The notes beneath the pieces were generated by a model. It was not told the origin of the DNA. It saw nothing but the letters and a program-made list of their open reading frames with translations, and did not search any database. A program made the translations under genes and the position numbers. From Marinomonas sp. SBI8L (GTDB taxonomy: Bacteria; Pseudomonadota; Gammaproteobacteria; Pseudomonadales; Marinomonadaceae): 64,000 bases of DNA. Positions within the stretch are counted from its first letter, which is position 1, and each line of letters starts with the position of its first letter. Below are positions 25,534 through 36,481 of the stretch, one piece after another. The DNA lies in contig NZ_JSEO01000005.1 of assembly GCF_001624705.1 (NCBI RefSeq), positions 186,001-250,000 on the forward strand. The letters run 5' to 3'.

Positions 25534-28380
25534 TTAATCCACAACTTCCACTTCACCTTCAATCGTTTGTGTAACTTTTTTGCTCTGGGCAGTCGACGTA
25601 CCTTGCTCAACCGAATCAAGTGAGTAACCCAAAGCAAAGCTTGCTTCGAAGTCATTGAGTGCTTTCGGTTTAGAGAAGAAATAACCCTGCATATTTGGAC
25701 AACCCATATCAGCTAACTGGTTCGCCTGATGCTCACTTTCTATGCCTTCTGCAACTATGTGAAGGTCTAAATCTTTCGCCATCGCCACTATGTTTTTAAG
25801 CAGCAGTCTGTCCCTTTCACTGTCATCAAATCGAGCAATAAAACTTTGGTCAATTTTTAAGATATCAATTGGCATTCGGGCAATGTGACTCAAGCTTGAG
25901 AAGCCAGTACCAAAGTCATCTAGCGCAATGCGATAACCTGCTTTACGCAATTTATAAATGCGATCTACAGACGCATCATTAATTAATACGTTTTCTGTCA
26001 CTTCTAAGATGAGATTATTCATCAGGCTAGGTTTTTGTTCGGCTAATGCCACAAGCTCATTAGTTAACGCTGAGTTTTTAAGTTGATGGGGAGAAAGGTT
26101 TACATTGATGCAGACCTCTTCTCCAAAGATGCGCTTAACCTCTTCAAGATCAGACAGTGCTTGCTTTATCACCCATAAACCAATCTGGTTTATCAAGCCC
26201 ATCTCTTCTGCCACAGTGATAAATTTATCTGGCCCAACCCAGCCTTTAGAAGCAGATTGCCAACGAATCAGCGCCTCAACGCTCATAATACGCTTTTGAC
26301 CAGGGTTCACCACGGGCTGATAATTCAAACTAAATTCATCATGATCATAGGCATAGCGTAATGCGCTTTCCATCTCATACCTTTCGACCCCTTGGTTTTC
26401 CATTTCAGGGCGATAGCACACGCAATCAATCGACTGCTTATGCTTAGCTTCGTACATGGCAAGGTCAGCACGTTTTATCAAGGTCATGGTATCTGTACCA
26501 TCTTTTGGATAAACCGCGATACCGGCACTGGCAGCACAATGGAAATCTCTATTTTGAATTCTGATAGAGGCAAAGATCTCTTTATGTAGAAAGTTAATTC
26601 GTGACAATAACTGTTGGCCAGGGATAAAGAGTAAAAACTCATCACCACCAAAACGAGCTAAACGCTCGTTTGGTTCTAACAGTGAGTTCATTCTCTCCGA
26701 CAAGCCAATTAGCAGGGCATCACCCACATCATGTCCAAAGGTATCATTAATGAGTTTGAAGCCATTTAGGTCAAATAAGACAAGATAGAACTGATCTACA
26801 TAAGGCGATTTAATTGAGTCTTCGATGGAGCCCATCGCTGAATAACGATTAGGTAACTTGGTTAGCCAGTCATGACTAGCTCTTTCTGAGAGTGAGCGCT
26901 TCACATTTTCTTGCTCTGTGGCATCCTCAATAACCGCGACCCATTTTGTTTGAGACGCTTCAGATTCAACCCGAGTTAGATGCCATTTAAAATAGAGTTC
27001 TTCTGGTTCTTGCTGTCGGCCACGCAAACTCTTGGTTACCAAGATAAAGTCTTTATCCCCATGACTGTCAAAACGTTCTAATAAGGGGTCAAACTCATTA
27101 CATTGGCGGCTACCTGCATACATAGCTAAAGCGGATAAGTGGCTATGTTGTATTTGCTCTTCTGTGACTTGGAAGAATTCCTGACAACGCTGCGAATAAG
27201 ACAGAATCTGAATATCTTGATCAAACTCAATAATACCGACAGAGGCGCTGTTTAGGATGAGATCCTGTTTTTGATAAGCCAGTATCAATTGCTGTTCTGT
27301 GACGGATAAATGCTTGGCGGTATTTTTTTGCTGCTTGAGAATCTGTCTGATACTGTCATCAAGTTGATGAATAGAAAGCTGTTTACCCTTGTCTGAGGAC
27401 TTGTTTGAAAACTCAGCCAATAAGCTCGCCATTGGGTTCATTATGATAAAACGCGCAAACATCCAAAGCAGAAAGCAAGACACCATAAGGCCTATCAGGA
27501 TTAGCGTAATATCACTCACCAGATCATGCAGAGCGGCTTGGTAGCCTTTTTCACTTGGTAAAGCGACCCAAAATGTCAGAGACAATTCTGAGTTCTCATT
27601 GGCTCTAATAAGGTTACGTTGGGCAAAAATATAATGGTTGTCTGATATATCAACACTTTGCAAGGCGCCATCAAGTAGGTCGTAATCTTGCTTGTAAGAT
27701 GCTTGATATTGCTTGGGTAGCTCATCACCTTCACTCGGCGCGAACTCCCCGTAACTTGCCACTACCTTATTGCTTTCATCGGTAATAAAGGCAAGAACTT
27801 GGCCATTTGTTTTTTCAAATTCGGCTAAGCTTTCCTGCCACCATGAAAAGGACATGGAGCCAACAGCAACCCCCAAGAGGTCATTGCCTTTTTTATCTTC
27901 AATGGGGTAGGCCATGTGGATATGCAGCTCGTGATCAATCCCATCTCGGTCTAAATTACTGATGGTGAGATTACGATAACGAATGGCATTTTCAAAATAA
28001 GGTTTGTTAGCTGAAAAATTAAGGTCACCATCTAAACTGGCACTACAAATTAGCTCACCAGTTGGAGTAGGTACACCAATACTGGTAAAAATAGGGATAA
28101 GATGAAGTTGCCGTTCGAGCAGTACCTTACAGCCAGAGTAATGTGGGTTTTGAATTTCGGGGAACTGACTTAACTCTGTCAGAAAGTACTTAGCCTGCTG
28201 TATTTTGGCGGTTTGCTGCACGATAAGTTGATCGGCAAAGAAGTTAGCATCGCCATTAAGGCTTTGTAAATGAGACTGATAAGTACGCCAAACATTATTA
28301 AATGAAAGAATAACTCCAGGTAATACACAAACTAATAATGCGAGTAATATTTTTTTACTTACCTTAGAGTTTAGCTGCAC
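25534..28380 (-). CDS. Membrane GGDEF-EAL protein with periplasmic sensor
   Basis: 948 residues: TM1 (about 9-30), a periplasmic dCache-like region, TM2 (about 288-310), a PAS-like segment, a GGDEF domain with intact RFGGDEF (near 577) and an EAL domain with EALIRW (near 700) and the later DDFGTGFSSLSHIARMP metal/catalytic segment. Both cyclic-di-GMP synthase and phosphodiesterase motifs are intact, so net activity cannot be predicted. It is a clear paralogue of the next gene upstream on the same strand, probably from tandem duplication. The C-terminal acidic extension after residue 915 is not shared. Confidence 0.9.
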   Translation of the reverse strand: MQLNSKVSKKILLALLVCVLPGVILSFNNVWRTYQSHLQSLNGDANFFADQLIVQQTAKIQQAKYFLTELSQFPEIQNPHYSGCKVLLERQLHLIPIFTSIGVPTPTGELICSASLDGDLNFSANKPYFENAIRYRNLTISNLDRDGIDHELHIHMAYPIEDKKGNDLLGVAVGSMSFSWWQESLAEFEKTNGQVLAFITDESNKVVASYGEFAPSEGDELPKQYQASYKQDYDLLDGALQSVDISDNHYIFAQRNLIRANENSELSLTFWVALPSEKGYQAALHDLVSDITLILIGLMVSCFLLWMFARFIIMNPMASLLAEFSNKSSDKGKQLSIHQLDDSIRQILKQQKNTAKHLSVTEQQLILAYQKQDLILNSASVGIIEFDQDIQILSYSQRCQEFFQVTEEQIQHSHLSALAMYAGSRQCNEFDPLLERFDSHGDKDFILVTKSLRGRQQEPEELYFKWHLTRVESEASQTKWVAVIEDATEQENVKRSLSERASHDWLTKLPNRYSAMGSIEDSIKSPYVDQFYLVLFDLNGFKLINDTFGHDVGDALLIGLSERMNSLLEPNERLARFGGDEFLLFIPGQQLLSRINFLHKEIFASIRIQNRDFHCAASAGIAVYPKDGTDTMTLIKRADLAMYEAKHKQSIDCVCYRPEMENQGVERYEMESALRYAYDHDEFSLNYQPVVNPGQKRIMSVEALIRWQSASKGWVGPDKFITVAEEMGLINQIGLWVIKQALSDLEEVKRIFGEEVCINVNLSPHQLKNSALTNELVALAEQKPSLMNNLILEVTENVLINDASVDRIYKLRKAGYRIALDDFGTGFSSLSHIARMPIDILKIDQSFIARFDDSERDRLLLKNIVAMAKDLDLHIVAEGIESEHQANQLADMGCPNMQGYFFSKPKALNDFEASFALGYSLDSVEQGTSTAQSKKVTQTIEGEVEVVD

Positions 28381-28575
28381 TTATTGGGTCTCCTACCGCT
28401 TAAAAGATGCATTACATTAGCAAAGTTAATATCCCATATGCAATTAAGCTAATCCTTGTTCAGCTCAATCATGTTCAAAACTATCAAAGTCACTGCAAAT
28501 TTAAAACAATAAAAAATCACCAAAAAGTGATGACAGTTTATTTATCCTATTTGTTTGATCTCAAACCTCACTTAA

Positions 28576-31284
28576 TTAATTTTCTGTGCCCTTCATACAG
28601 TTCAAATCCAATTCCTCAAGGGGTTTAGGCCTAGCATACAAATAACCCTGCATATGGAAACAACCAAACTCAATTAGCTGATTTGCTTGGTCACTATATT
28701 CCACACCTTCAGCAATAATTTTTAATTCCAAATCTCGCGCCATGGTAATAATATTTTTTAACAATATAAGGTCTCGATCAGAATGTTTGGATTGTGAAAT
28801 AAAACTTTGATCTATTTTCAGAATATGAATTGGCATCTTGGCAATATGGCTCAAACTTGAGAAGCCTGTACCAAAATCATCCAAGGCAATCTTGTAACCT
28901 AATATTTGCAACTGTCTTAAGCAAAGCACAGCCTCTTCATCAACCAGGGTGCTTTCGGTAATTTCTAAGATTAAAGAGTTCACCTTCTCTTCTTGCTCAG
29001 CAAGTGTCGTCAGCCTTTCAATTAAAATGGCATCTTTTAATTGATGAGGCGAAAGGTTCATATTGATGCAAACCTTCTCACCATAAATCTGTTTAAGCTG
29101 AGGCAAATCTTCCAGAACCTGCTCAAGGACAAAGTGACCAATCAGGTTGATATAACCAGATTCTTCTGCAATAGGAATAAAGACAGCAGGTGAGATGGTT
29201 CCCTGGCTTAATGAGTGCCAACGAATTAAAGCCTCGACACTCAGAATTTCATTATTTGTCGGATTCACCACAGGTTGATAATGTAGCTTAAACTCGTTAT
29301 TGGATAAGGCATAACGGATCGCACTTTCAATTTCATAGCGCTTGATACTTTTTTTCTCTAGCTCAGTATCATAATAAACACTGTCATTTTTGGTACTTTG
29401 CTTCGCTTCATACATGGCTAAATCAGCACAACGAATCAAACCAAGGGCATCATTGCCATTTTTAGGATAAACCGAAATACCTGCGCTGGCGCTACAGTTA
29501 AAGGTACGCTCCATGACTTCAATCGGTTCAAAAAAGCAATGCTGTAAAAACTGGATACGATTGATTGCTTGTCGTCTTGGTAGGTAGAGCAAAAATTCGT
29601 CTCCCCCTAAACGACCTATATGTTCATCATCAAGTAGTAAGCTTTCCATCCGTTGAGATAAGGCAATAATGAGCGCATCACCTACATCATGGCCAAAGCT
29701 ATCATTAATAAGTTTGAAGCCATTTAAATCAAATAAAGCCAAGGTAAAACCAGTGTTTGAATCTCGCCTGATAGCGTCATCTATCATCTTCATAATGGCA
29801 TAGCGATTTGGCAACTTGGTTAGCCAGTCCGTGGAGGCTCTTTCTGCTAAGTTTTCCTGCTTGAGTTGATGCTCTGTCATGTCTTCAACCACAGCAACCC
29901 AGTGGGCTTCAGAACCTTCAAAGTTCACTCGACTGATCGCCCATTTAAAGTACATGGTGCTAGCATCACTGTATTGAGTCATTTTACGATCAGTGCGACT
30001 AATCACTTCGATGACATCTTTATTCTGCTCTTCTAAAGCTTGATAAATAGATTGGAAATCATTCACCTGATAAAAATAAGTTAATTCATTTAAAGCATCT
30101 AGGTGACAATTTTTAATATCTTTTTCTAAAACACGATAATAAGACTGACAACGACGACTAAATGATAAAACATTTAACGCTTTATCTAATTCCACGATAC
30201 CAACTGAAACGCTTTTTAAGATCATATCTTGCTTATGATAAGCCTGAATAAGTTCCTGCTCAGTAGAGGATAAGTTCTGCTTAGTTTGCTGCTGCCTTAA
30301 CGCAATTTGTTTAATACTTTCATCCAGATCTTCTATCCCCATAATTGAAGAGTGAGAATTTGTGCCGGAATCAAATTCGTCTAATAAAGACGAAACAGGA
30401 CGGATAAATAAAAACTTGGCCGAGAAAACGAGAATAAGACCTGACACAAGCAAGCCAATCATTATGATTAAAACACTTTTTATAAACGCACCTTTGGCCT
30501 CTTGATAAGCCTGCTGTTTAGGTAATGCCACCCAAAAGGCTAAAGATAAATCCTGATTAGCATTTCCCCTAACAAACTGTTTTTCGACTAAAACAAAGTC
30601 CTTATTGAAGTCTGAATCCGGATTAAAAGTTTGGCCTAATAATGGGGATCTCTCCCCAAAACGCGCGATAACATTTCCGCCTTTATCAGTAATAAAGCTC
30701 ATCAGATTTTCATGATTGGCATCATTTAACAGGTTTTGCCACCACTCAAAAGGTAAAACCCCAACCACTAGACGAGTAATTTCACCGGATGTTTTATCAA
30801 ATACTGGCTGAGCAAGGTTAATACTTAAAGCATGGGTTGCCCTGTCTTCTATTAACTTACTAATAGAGAAACTTGCTTGCTGAATGGCTTTTTGAATATA
30901 AGGCCTGTCTTTTACATTCACCACTCGATTTAAAGGTGTGCCATTACAGGTTAATTCGCCTGTTACCAGAGGCGAGCCTATATTGGAAAATAGATCGTTT
31001 AACTCAACTTGCTGAGCTAAAAAGTTTTGGCAGGTTTGAGTATGGCCAGAAAGAATCTCAGGAGTGTTCGCTAATGACTTTAAATAGCTTTCAGCACGGT
31101 TAATCTGCTGACGCTGGAGGTTCATCATCTGTTCCGCAAAGAAATCCGTGTCACCCCTTAGTTTTGATAGCTGTGTGTTATAGGTATTCCACACATTATT
31201 GAAGGAGATAAAAATGCTTGGCAGAAGGCAAAGTAAGGCTGCCAATATAACTTTTTGATTGAGTGTACTTAAAAAAGATGACAT
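28576..31284 (-). CDS. Membrane GGDEF-EAL protein, paralogue
   Basis: 902 residues with the same layout as its neighbour: TM1, periplasmic dCache-like sensor, TM2 (about 265-290), PAS-like region, GGDEF (RLGGDEF near 559) and EAL (EALIRW near 683; DDFGTGFSSLSHIAKMP). Matching phrases such as SFNNVW, AFWVALP and VGIVELD run through both proteins, but the periplasmic part has diverged more than the catalytic part, suggesting the copies sense different signals. 195 bases with no evident gene separate the two. Confidence 0.9.
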   Translation of the reverse strand: MSSFLSTLNQKVILAALLCLLPSIFISFNNVWNTYNTQLSKLRGDTDFFAEQMMNLQRQQINRAESYLKSLANTPEILSGHTQTCQNFLAQQVELNDLFSNIGSPLVTGELTCNGTPLNRVVNVKDRPYIQKAIQQASFSISKLIEDRATHALSINLAQPVFDKTSGEITRLVVGVLPFEWWQNLLNDANHENLMSFITDKGGNVIARFGERSPLLGQTFNPDSDFNKDFVLVEKQFVRGNANQDLSLAFWVALPKQQAYQEAKGAFIKSVLIIMIGLLVSGLILVFSAKFLFIRPVSSLLDEFDSGTNSHSSIMGIEDLDESIKQIALRQQQTKQNLSSTEQELIQAYHKQDMILKSVSVGIVELDKALNVLSFSRRCQSYYRVLEKDIKNCHLDALNELTYFYQVNDFQSIYQALEEQNKDVIEVISRTDRKMTQYSDASTMYFKWAISRVNFEGSEAHWVAVVEDMTEHQLKQENLAERASTDWLTKLPNRYAIMKMIDDAIRRDSNTGFTLALFDLNGFKLINDSFGHDVGDALIIALSQRMESLLLDDEHIGRLGGDEFLLYLPRRQAINRIQFLQHCFFEPIEVMERTFNCSASAGISVYPKNGNDALGLIRCADLAMYEAKQSTKNDSVYYDTELEKKSIKRYEIESAIRYALSNNEFKLHYQPVVNPTNNEILSVEALIRWHSLSQGTISPAVFIPIAEESGYINLIGHFVLEQVLEDLPQLKQIYGEKVCINMNLSPHQLKDAILIERLTTLAEQEEKVNSLILEITESTLVDEEAVLCLRQLQILGYKIALDDFGTGFSSLSHIAKMPIHILKIDQSFISQSKHSDRDLILLKNIITMARDLELKIIAEGVEYSDQANQLIEFGCFHMQGYLYARPKPLEELDLNCMKGTEN

Positions 31285-31403
31285 ATATCGCCTTTCGACT
31301 ACTTAAAACGAAACATGGTTCAGTATTTTTATAACACTGGTGTCAGCTTCTCCCTAAGCAAATCCCTGTAACAAAAGGTAATGAGATAAGATAAAATAGA
31401 TGG

Positions 31404-31416
31404 AATGATTCTCATT
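31404..31416. promoter_or_regulatory. Possible Fur box
   Basis: AATGATTCTCATT is a 13-bp palindrome with TTC at its centre, close to the core of known Fur sites. It lies in the 300-base gap between the GGDEF-EAL gene and cytochrome c5 and could serve either. Flanking bases fit poorly. Confidence 0.35.
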
Positions 31417-31599
31417 TCCGTTATACATTAATAATAGCTGAGAATTCAGATACTTTTCTTTGATATATGACCTCTTTTGCACAAATCTAATACAGGCTTT
31501 ATTCCAAGCAGATCATTTTATCGCTATACTTGCCTCCGTTTATGTACCTATAAATACATTATTTCTTAAGTACACTATTTCTGATTGAGGGAAACCATT

Positions 31600-32046
31600 G
31601 TGAGTTTGTTAACCAATTTTCTTAGCCGCAAGGTCTTAGCTTTGCTAAGTGTTGCGACCTTCTCTGCTCTTTTAAGCTCAACTGTTAGCGCTTACGGCCA
31701 AAGTTCAGAAGAAATTGCAGCACGTATTACCCCTATTGGCCAAGTTTGTATTGCTGGTGAAGAATGTGAAGTTGCTTCTGCAGCGGCTGCAGGTGGTTCT
31801 GACGGCCCACGTGATGGTGAATCTATTTACGGTACTTTCTGCGTAGCTTGTCACTCTATCGGTGTAGCTGGCGCGCCTAAATTCGGTTCTGCTGATGACT
31901 GGGCTCCTCGTGTAGCTAAAGGTGAAGCATCTCTACTAAGCAACGCGTTAAACGGTCTTAATGCCATGCCAGCTCGTGGTACATGTGCTGACTGTAGCGA
32001 TGACGAAATCAAAAGTGCAATTGATTACATGTTAGAAAATAACTAG
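31600..32046 (+). CDS. Cytochrome c5 (periplasmic class I c-type cytochrome)
   Basis: 148 residues from GTG 31600, chosen because GAGGGA lies eight bases upstream and because the resulting N-terminus is a good signal peptide ending in SSTVSAYG. One haem site CVACH, and a second cysteine pair GTCADCSDDE near the end, a feature of the c5 group. The axial methionine is probably that in LNAMPARGTC. It is a soluble electron carrier. Confidence 0.85.
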   Translation: MSLLTNFLSRKVLALLSVATFSALLSSTVSAYGQSSEEIAARITPIGQVCIAGEECEVASAAAAGGSDGPRDGESIYGTFCVACHSIGVAGAPKFGSADDWAPRVAKGEASLLSNALNGLNAMPARGTCADCSDDEIKSAIDYMLENN

Positions 32047-32062
32047 TAAGCAATCACTGAAT

Positions 32063-32090
32063 AAAAAAGGAGGCTTAGGCTTCCTTTTTT
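32063..32090 (+). terminator. Terminator after cytochrome c5
   Basis: AAAAAAGGAGGC pairs with GCTTCCTTTTTT around a TTAG loop, 16 bases after the stop. Confidence 0.8.
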
Positions 32091-32286
32091 ATTGCCTGAA
32101 AAACACCAAATCACAACGTACTACTCCTTCCCTTCGTAGCTCTCACCTCGTTCGTTACCCAGCATTGTATTCACAACTCTATACAATCCATCGCTATTTA
32201 TCCTATGAACAGGCAAGCGTTACAAAGCAGCTAATGTCGACATACCCCTCTCCAGCTCAAATTAAAGTTTGAGATTTGAGCATAAA

Positions 32287-32318
32287 AAAACCCGCTACCT
32301 AAAAAGACAGCGGGTTTT
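32287..32318. terminator. Terminator downstream of dnaJ
   Basis: AAAACCCGCT / AGCGGGTTTT, ten base pairs with a 12-base loop and T runs in both directions. The 190 bases between it and the cytochrome terminator show no gene. Confidence 0.8.
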
Positions 32319-32347
32319 GTGAGAGCTTGTTTGTCGTGAGCTAATGC

Positions 32348-33475
32348 TTACTTCTTGATGTCATCAAAGAAGTTTTTCACACCGTCAAACCAAGACTTTT
32401 GCTTAGGTGAATGAGAGTGCTCTTCACCATCAGACATAGTGTCTTCCAACTCTTTTAACAATTCTTTTTGACGTTCAGTCAGTTTAACGGGGGTTTCCAC
32501 TGTCACACGACAGATCAAATCACCAACAGCGCCACCACGAACAGGCTTAACGCCTTTGTTACGTAGACGGAACAACTTACCTGTTTGACACTCAGGCGTT
32601 ACTTTAAGGCGCACACGGCCATCTAAAGTAGGAACATCAATTTCGCCACCTAATGCAGCCGTTGCAAAGCTAATTGGCACGTCACAATGCAAGTTTGCAC
32701 CATCACGTTCGAAGATAGCATGCTGTCTTACCGAAACCTGTACAAACAAGTCGCCAGACGGTGCCCCATGATCCCCCGCTTCACCTTCACCTGATAAACG
32801 AATACGGTCACCTGTATCCACACCAGCAGGAATCTTAACAGACAGAGTCTTGTACTCTTGTACACGACCTTGACCACGACAACTAGTACAAGGATCAGAG
32901 ATAACCTGACCTTGACCATGACAGGTAGGACAAGTCTGTTGTACAGAGAAGAAGCCTTGCGACATGCGCACTTGGCCTTGACCATTACAGGTCTGACACG
33001 TCTTAGGTTTAGTACCTTTCTTAGCACCAGTACCGTCACATGGCTTACAATCAACTAGTGTTGGAATGCGAATCTTTTCTTCACAACCCCAAACAGCTTG
33101 CTCAAGATCAAGCTCAAGCGTGTATCTTAAATCAGAACCACGACGTGCTCGGCTTCCACCACCACCTTGACCGCCAAAAATGTCGCCAAAGACATCACCA
33201 AAGATATCGCTGAAGCCTCCTTGACCACCGCCACCGAATCCACCTTGGCCGCTTACACCTTCATGACCGAAGCGGTCATAGGCATCACGTTTTTCTTCCG
33301 AAGATAAGATTTCATAAGCTTCAGCAATCTCTTTAAATTTTTCGAGTGCTTCTTCGTTATCTGGGTTTTTATCTGGGTGGTACTTGTTAGCTAAGGAGCG
33401 ATATTTCTTCTTTATCTCCTTTTTATCTGCGCCACGCTCGACGCCAAGCACCTCATAATAGTCTCTTTTGCTCAT
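32348..33475 (-). CDS. dnaJ: Chaperone DnaJ
   Basis: 375 residues. J-domain with the HPD tripeptide (YHPDKNPDN), a Gly/Phe-rich linker ([17 protein letters not shown]), four CxxCxGxG zinc motifs ([36 protein letters not shown]) and the C-terminal substrate-binding domains. Co-chaperone that stimulates the DnaK ATPase. It follows dnaK on the same strand with a strong hairpin between them. Confidence 0.97.
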   Translation of the reverse strand: MSKRDYYEVLGVERGADKKEIKKKYRSLANKYHPDKNPDNEEALEKFKEIAEAYEILSSEEKRDAYDRFGHEGVSGQGGFGGGGQGGFSDIFGDVFGDIFGGQGGGGSRARRGSDLRYTLELDLEQAVWGCEEKIRIPTLVDCKPCDGTGAKKGTKPKTCQTCNGQGQVRMSQGFFSVQQTCPTCHGQGQVISDPCTSCRGQGRVQEYKTLSVKIPAGVDTGDRIRLSGEGEAGDHGAPSGDLFVQVSVRQHAIFERDGANLHCDVPISFATAALGGEIDVPTLDGRVRLKVTPECQTGKLFRLRNKGVKPVRGGAVGDLICRVTVETPVKLTERQKELLKELEDTMSDGEEHSHSPKQKSWFDGVKNFFDDIKK

Positions 33476-33532
33476 AACAGGATTTCCTGGGCAGTAAGGT
33501 CAATCATTAACATTTTGAGAGAAGTTAAAACA

Positions 33533-33562
33533 GCAAAACACGGTAACAGGACCGTGTTTTGC
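33533..33562. terminator. Strong hairpin between dnaK and dnaJ
   Basis: GCAAAACACGGT / ACCGTGTTTTGC is a perfect 12-bp stem with a six-base loop. It probably stops much of the dnaK message before dnaJ, fitting the lower need for DnaJ. Confidence 0.65.
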
Positions 33563-33601
33563 AAAAGCGCGATTTAGTCCTTAAAAGGTCTAGTATCAGG
33601 C

Positions 33602-35527
33602 TTATTTTTTCTCGTCTTTAACTTCTTCAAATTCAGCATCTACAGCATCGTCTTGAGGCTGAGCGGCTTCTTCTGCGCCAGCTGCACCAGCTGCTGCTTC
33701 ATTAGCTTGTGCACTTTCGTACATTTTTTGAGCCAAAGAACCAGATACTTCAGTCAAAGCAGTTGTTTTCGCTTCGATTTCGTCTTTGTCGTTAGCAGTC
33801 AATGCTTCTTCAAGATCAGCAATGGCTTTCTCGATTGCTTCTTTTTCTTCTGCAGTTGCTTGGTCGCCAGCATCAGTCAAAGTTTTACGAGTTGCGTGGA
33901 TCATTCCGTCAGCTGTGTTGCGAACTTGTACAAGCTCTTCGAACTTGCGATCTTCTTCAGCATTCGCTTCAGCGTCTTGAACCATTTGTTCTACTTCTTC
34001 ATCACTTAGACCAGAAGAGGCTTTGATGACGATAGATTGCTCTTTACCAGTTGCTTTATCTTTAGCAGATACACTCAAGATACCGTTGGCATCGATGTCG
34101 AAGCTAACTTCGATTTGAGGCACACCACGTGGCGCTGGTGGAATCTCAGCCAAGTCAAAACGACCTAGAGATTTGTTTTGCGCTGCTTGTTTACGCTCAC
34201 CCTGTACTGCGTGGATAGTTACCGCGCTTTGGTTGTCTTCTGCTGTTGAGAAAACTTGAGATTTCTTAGTTGGGATAGTTGTGTTCTTCTCGATTAGAGC
34301 AGTCATCACGCCACCCATAGTCTCGATACCCAAAGATAGTGGTGTTACGTCTAGTAGTAGAACGTCTTTAACATCACCCGCTAGTACCGCACCTTGGATA
34401 GAAGCACCCATAGCAACCGCTTCGTCAGGGTTCACGTCTTTACGTGGCTCTTTACCGAAGTATTCAGTTACTTTAGTTTGTACCAATGGCATACGTGTTT
34501 GACCACCAACCAAGATAACTTCGTCGATTTCAGACGCTTCTAAGTCAGCATCTTTAAGCGCTTGGCGAACTGGAGCAAGAGAGTTAACAACTAGCTCTTC
34601 AACTAGAGACTCAAGCTTAGAACGAGTTAGCTTAACGTTTAAGTGCTTAGGACCTGTTGCATCAGCAGTGATGTAAGGTAGGTTAACTTCTGTTTGAGTT
34701 GCAGAAGAAAGCTCAACTTTTGCTTTTTCACCCGCTTCTTTCAAACGTTGTAGCGCTAGTGGATCGTTGTGTAGATCGATGCCAGACTGCTTTTTGAACT
34801 CGTCTGCCAAGAACTCGATAACACGCATATCGAAATCTTCACCACCTAGGAAAGTATCACCATTTGTTGCCAATACTTCGAATTGCTTCTCGCCATCAAC
34901 ATCAGCGATTTCGATGATAGAGATATCGAAAGTACCACCACCTAAGTCGTATACAGCGATAGTAGAATCACCTGTGCTCTTGTCTAGGCCGTAAGCCAAA
35001 GCAGCAGCAGTTGGTTCGTTGATAATACGTTTAACTTCTAGACCAGCAATTTTACCAGCATCTTTAGTTGCTTGACGCTGAGAGTCGTTGAAGTAAGCAG
35101 GTACAGTGATTACTGCTTCTGATACGCCTTCACCTAGGAAGTCTTCTGCTGTTTTCTTCATTTTTTTCAAAACTTCAGCAGAGATTTGTGGTGGCGCTTT
35201 CGCTTCACCTTTCGCTTCAACCCAAGCGTCGCCGTTTTCAGCCGCTAGAATTTTGTAAGGCACCATAGAGATGTCTTTTTGAACGACGTCATCTTTAAAA
35301 CGACGACCGATCAAACGCTTAACAGCGAAAAGTGTATTTGTTGGGTTTGTTACCGCTTGACGTTTTGCAGACTGACCCACTAATACTTCGCCGTCTTCAG
35401 CGTAAGCCACAATTGATGGGGTAGTACGATCGCCTTCAGCGTTTTCGATTACACGTGCAGTGCCGTTGTCTAGAACAGATACACAAGAGTTTGTTGTTCC
35501 TAAGTCGATACCAATGATTTTGCCCAT
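33602..35527 (-). CDS. dnaK: Chaperone DnaK (Hsp70)
   Basis: 641 residues, full length. N-terminal ATPase begins [16 protein letters not shown]; phosphate and adenosine motifs ([25 protein letters not shown]) are intact; the interdomain linker [16 protein letters not shown] and the substrate-binding domain follow, ending in the [10 protein letters not shown] tail for co-chaperone binding. Middle gene of grpE-dnaK-dnaJ. Confidence 0.98.
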   Translation of the reverse strand: MGKIIGIDLGTTNSCVSVLDNGTARVIENAEGDRTTPSIVAYAEDGEVLVGQSAKRQAVTNPTNTLFAVKRLIGRRFKDDVVQKDISMVPYKILAAENGDAWVEAKGEAKAPPQISAEVLKKMKKTAEDFLGEGVSEAVITVPAYFNDSQRQATKDAGKIAGLEVKRIINEPTAAALAYGLDKSTGDSTIAVYDLGGGTFDISIIEIADVDGEKQFEVLATNGDTFLGGEDFDMRVIEFLADEFKKQSGIDLHNDPLALQRLKEAGEKAKVELSSATQTEVNLPYITADATGPKHLNVKLTRSKLESLVEELVVNSLAPVRQALKDADLEASEIDEVILVGGQTRMPLVQTKVTEYFGKEPRKDVNPDEAVAMGASIQGAVLAGDVKDVLLLDVTPLSLGIETMGGVMTALIEKNTTIPTKKSQVFSTAEDNQSAVTIHAVQGERKQAAQNKSLGRFDLAEIPPAPRGVPQIEVSFDIDANGILSVSAKDKATGKEQSIVIKASSGLSDEEVEQMVQDAEANAEEDRKFEELVQVRNTADGMIHATRKTLTDAGDQATAEEKEAIEKAIADLEEALTANDKDEIEAKTTALTEVSGSLAQKMYESAQANEAAAGAAGAEEAAQPQDDAVDAEFEEVKDEKK

Positions 35528-35580
35528 GGTTTGTCTTCTCCAGTAAAATTTTTAAATTCAGTTGTTCGTTGTTAATTCTG

Positions 35581-35609
35581 TATTTGGGTACGCTTTAGAG
35601 CATTTCAAG
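35581..35609 (-). promoter_or_regulatory. Candidate sigma-32 promoter of dnaK
   Basis: On the minus strand CTTGAAA is followed after 14 bases by CCCAAATA, an imperfect form of CCCCATNTA. It lies 54 bases before the dnaK start. Confidence 0.45.
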
Positions 35610-35637
35610 CAAATACTGTCATTTTTTTGACAGTTTT

Positions 35638-36192
35638 TTATGCCGCGCTAGAAACCACTACCATAGCTGGACGAATTAAGCGTCCATGTAGGGTATAACC
35701 CTTCTGGATTACGTCCATTACAGTGTTTGGTTCCATCTCAGGATTCGGCACCATAGTCATAGCTTGGTGGAATTCTGGGTTGAAAGGTTCGCCATGTGGA
35801 TCAAGTGCGATCACTTCAAAGCGCGTTAGTGTTTCTTGAAGAGATTTAAGCGTTAGTTCAACACCTTCACGCATTGCATCGTTATCGCTATCCGCAGATG
35901 CCAAAGCACGCTCTAGGTTATCTGCAACAGTGATAATGTCTTTTGCAAATTTCTCTAAGCCAAACTTATGTGCTTTTTGTACATCTTGCTCGGCACGGCG
36001 ACGTACGTTTTGTGCGTCAGCATGTGAACGTAATGCTGCTTCTTTATATTCTTCAACTTTTGCTAACGCTGCGACTAGTTCAGCATTCTCTTCTTGGACG
36101 TTTTCTACTTGGTCTTCTTGTAAGACTTCGTCTAATTCTGCTGCTGTTTCTAGCACGCCTTCTTGGGCTTGATTATCTACTTCACCGCTCAC
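35638..36192 (-). CDS. grpE: Nucleotide-exchange factor GrpE
   Basis: 184 residues: an acidic N-terminus, a long coiled coil ([25 protein letters not shown]...), then the family signature in the C-terminal beta domain ([45 protein letters not shown]). It exchanges ADP on DnaK. A good sigma-32 promoter lies upstream. Confidence 0.96.
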   Translation of the reverse strand: MSGEVDNQAQEGVLETAAELDEVLQEDQVENVQEENAELVAALAKVEEYKEAALRSHADAQNVRRRAEQDVQKAHKFGLEKFAKDIITVADNLERALASADSDNDAMREGVELTLKSLQETLTRFEVIALDPHGEPFNPEFHQAMTMVPNPEMEPNTVMDVIQKGYTLHGRLIRPAMVVVSSAA

Positions 36193-36278
36193 GTTCTGCT
36201 CCGTATATAAAGATGAATTACTAAAATAAATGCTCTAATTTCACTTCCAAATAACAGAAGTTTTTTTAATCTGAAAGC

Positions 36279-36307
36279 TATATGGGGTCGTTCAAAAAGC
36301 TTTCAAT
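36279..36307 (-). promoter_or_regulatory. Sigma-32 heat-shock promoter of grpE
   Basis: On the minus strand ATTGAAA, 13 bases, then CCCCATATA. This is nearly the full sigma-32 consensus (CTTGAAA, CCCCATNTA), placed about 87 bases before the grpE start. Confidence 0.75.
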
Positions 36308-36381
36308 AGTAAAACCGCATAAATTTTAGGGAGAAATGAACTTATTTTAATTTTTACTTCTCTTGGCAAAAAAACAAAAAC

Positions 36382-36401
36382 TACTGTATAAATACACATG
36401 C
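36382..36401. promoter_or_regulatory. LexA (SOS) box upstream of recN
   Basis: TACTGTATAAATACACATGC matches the gammaproteobacterial LexA pattern TACTGTATATAAAAACAGTA well in the left half, with CACAT in place of ACAG on the right. It lies 81 bases before the recN start. recN is a classic SOS gene. Confidence 0.65.
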
Positions 36402-36481
36402 TTTGTACAAATTTAATGCAGAAATCTGAAATTCAAGGCCAAAATCCGCCTAACCGACCCGCTTTAAACAAGGAGAGACCC

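Noticed and set aside
33653-34026. Several long open frames opposite dnaK
   Set aside because: Mirror frames caused by the biased codon use of a highly expressed gene.
35616-35637. Terminator for grpE from the CTGTCA/TGACAG hairpin
   Set aside because: The T run follows the stem on the + strand, while grpE runs on the minus strand; direction does not fit.
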